From contig URNY01000022.1 of the NCBI GenBank assembly GCA_900549375.1, forward strand, positions 1 to 24,103: a stretch of DNA of 24,103 bases, in the 5' to 3' direction. Source of the stretch: an uncultured Bacteroidales bacterium. GTDB lineage: Bacteria; Bacteroidota; Bacteroidia; Bacteroidales; Muribaculaceae. Positions 23,207-24,103 of the stretch are shown piece after piece (position 1 is the stretch's first letter; each line of letters starts with the position of its first letter). The position numbers and the translations under genes were made by a program. Under the pieces are notes generated by a model, which ran no database searches, had not been told where the DNA came from, and was given only the letters and a program-made list of their open reading frames with translations.

Positions 23207-24103
23207 CTAAATATCTTCGAGATTTTCGGGGAAAACTGTCAGGTTTTCCAACCCTGTAGGCGTAACGCGATAAGTATTTTCTACACCCACCGCTCCTACG
23301 TGAGGTATGACGAACTTAGGCTCGATGGCTATCGTCATGTTTTCTTCGAGGAGGTCGCGGCTGCGTTCCGTGAGGACCGGCTGTTCGTTAAGTTCGATGC
23401 CGACACCGTGGCCGACAAAGGGGGCTTTATGACGATGACCCATAAAGTAAGGATGCAGATTTTCGATTGTGGCCATTTCCACGGCGCGTGAATAAAGTTT
23501 CGACACCGGTGTCCCCGGAACAGCCATTTTTTCGAGTTCGCGCAGGATATTGCGGGAGCACTCGTGGGCTTTGCGGGTGAGGTCGCCGGGGTCACCGATA
23601 GTCCAGCAGCGGGTCATGTCGGTCTGATAGCCGTTGAAGCCGCCGTTCATATCAACCATCACCGTCGTTCCGGGTCTCATAGTGACGCCCGAGGCTCCGG
23701 CCGGCAGCGACGGGTCGATTCCTTCGCCTCCCATAGCGAAATCATAGGGCGACGGCACATCGGCATTGTCGCCGTTGATAACGGAGCCGAGGTTGAGTTC
23801 CATGCGACTTCCGGCTGTACGCAATATTCCGAGACAACCCTCGAGGCGCAAAACGCGTTCGATCTCAATCTGGAATTCAAGATCGGTCATATCCTCGCGA
23901 TAGCAATGGCGCACTTTGGAATAGACCGTGGCCTGACGTATGCCGTCCTCTTTCATCTTCTCTATTTCGTATGCCGTCTTTGTAAGCCGGGCCTTGCGCA
24001 GGACAACCGATGCATCGGCGGCTTCCGAGTCGGGGAAACATGCCTTGAGGCGTTCGATATCGGAATAGTAAAGGTCGCTGTATTCCAGACCTATGCGTCG
24101 GGG
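23207..24103 (-). CDS. M24 family metallopeptidase, Xaa-Pro aminopeptidase type (5' partial)
   Basis: The frame is open to the right edge of the window; 298 residues are visible and the true start is outside. An ATG at 23956 lies within the gene and is preceded by in-frame family sequence (RIGLEYSDLYYSDIERL). The pita-bread catalytic domain keeps all five metal ligands: Asp151 and Asp162 in VDMNGGFNGYQTDMTRCW, His232 in GHGVGIELNE, Glu261 in AIEPKF and Glu275 in GVENTYRV (numbering of the visible part). It would release N-terminal residues next to proline in the cytosol. No signal peptide can be judged. It is followed by cca after 4 bp. Confidence 0.9.
   Translation of the reverse strand, partial: PRRIGLEYSDLYYSDIERLKACFPDSEAADASVVLRKARLTKTAYEIEKMKEDGIRQATVYSKVRHCYREDMTDLEFQIEIERVLRLEGCLGILRTAGSRMELNLGSVINGDNADVPSPYDFAMGGEGIDPSLPAGASGVTMRPGTTVMVDMNGGFNGYQTDMTRCWTIGDPGDLTRKAHECSRNILRELEKMAVPGTPVSKLYSRAVEMATIENLHPYFMGHRHKAPFVGHGVGIELNEQPVLTERSRDLLEENMTIAIEPKFVIPHVGAVGVENTYRVTPTGLENLTVFPENLEDI

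Overview
The window looks like chromosomal DNA of a member of the Bacteroidales (phylum Bacteroidota), most likely from a Muribaculaceae-like gut lineage. The phylum call rests on several observations: promoters of the Bacteroidota type (TTTG, about 20 nt, TAnnTTTG) upstream of several genes; a DUF5107/TPR protein next to a glycoside hydrolase; a DUF362 protein with what looks like the start of a type IX secretion C-terminal domain; and the gene order rplM-rpsI-rpsB-tsf. The family-level placement is an inference from GC content and style only.

Layout. (1) 1-7303, minus strand: a tight three-gene catabolic operon of sugar-porter MFS transporter, secreted GH2 hydrolase and cytosolic DUF5107/TPR protein (3' end outside the window). 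A divergent AraC-type regulator sits at 7462-8343. No SusC/SusD pair is seen. (2) 8458-9542: a DUF362 gene damaged at both ends, by a frameshift just after the signal peptide and by loss of the C-terminal end where a repeat element begins. (3) 9541-9958 and 15686-16104: two copies, in opposite orientation, of a ~418-bp non-coding element with 38-bp terminal inverted repeats and two subterminal hairpins. A decayed single end of the same element lies at 14201-14222. (4) Between the two copies: a TolC-type outer-membrane protein, an NtrC-type sigma-54 response regulator and its histidine kinase (plus strand), then a convergent RecD-like helicase (minus strand). (5) 16236-17522: enolase, plus strand. 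(6) 17614-20549, minus strand: the ribosomal/translation cluster rplM-rpsI-rpsB-tsf with a clear promoter before rplM and structured intergenic regions. (7) 20698-24103, minus strand: M24 aminopeptidase (5' end outside the window), CCA tRNA nucleotidyltransferase and an acyltransferase-3 membrane protein, nearly abutting.

How it fits together. The left operon would split a small glycoside in the periplasm (GH2), import the released sugar (MFS) and process or sense it in the cytosol, under AraC control. The TolC-regulator-kinase group looks like an envelope-stress or efflux module whose pump genes are not in view. The right third is conserved housekeeping.

The most unusual content is the repeated element. 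Its two copies keep the same hairpin architecture while arm sequence changes on both sides. One copy abuts the truncated end of the DUF362 gene, and the pair brackets a 5.7-kb block as inverted repeats. No transposase for it is present here, so it resembles a non-autonomous (MITE-like) element, but its family and mobiliser cannot be named from this window.
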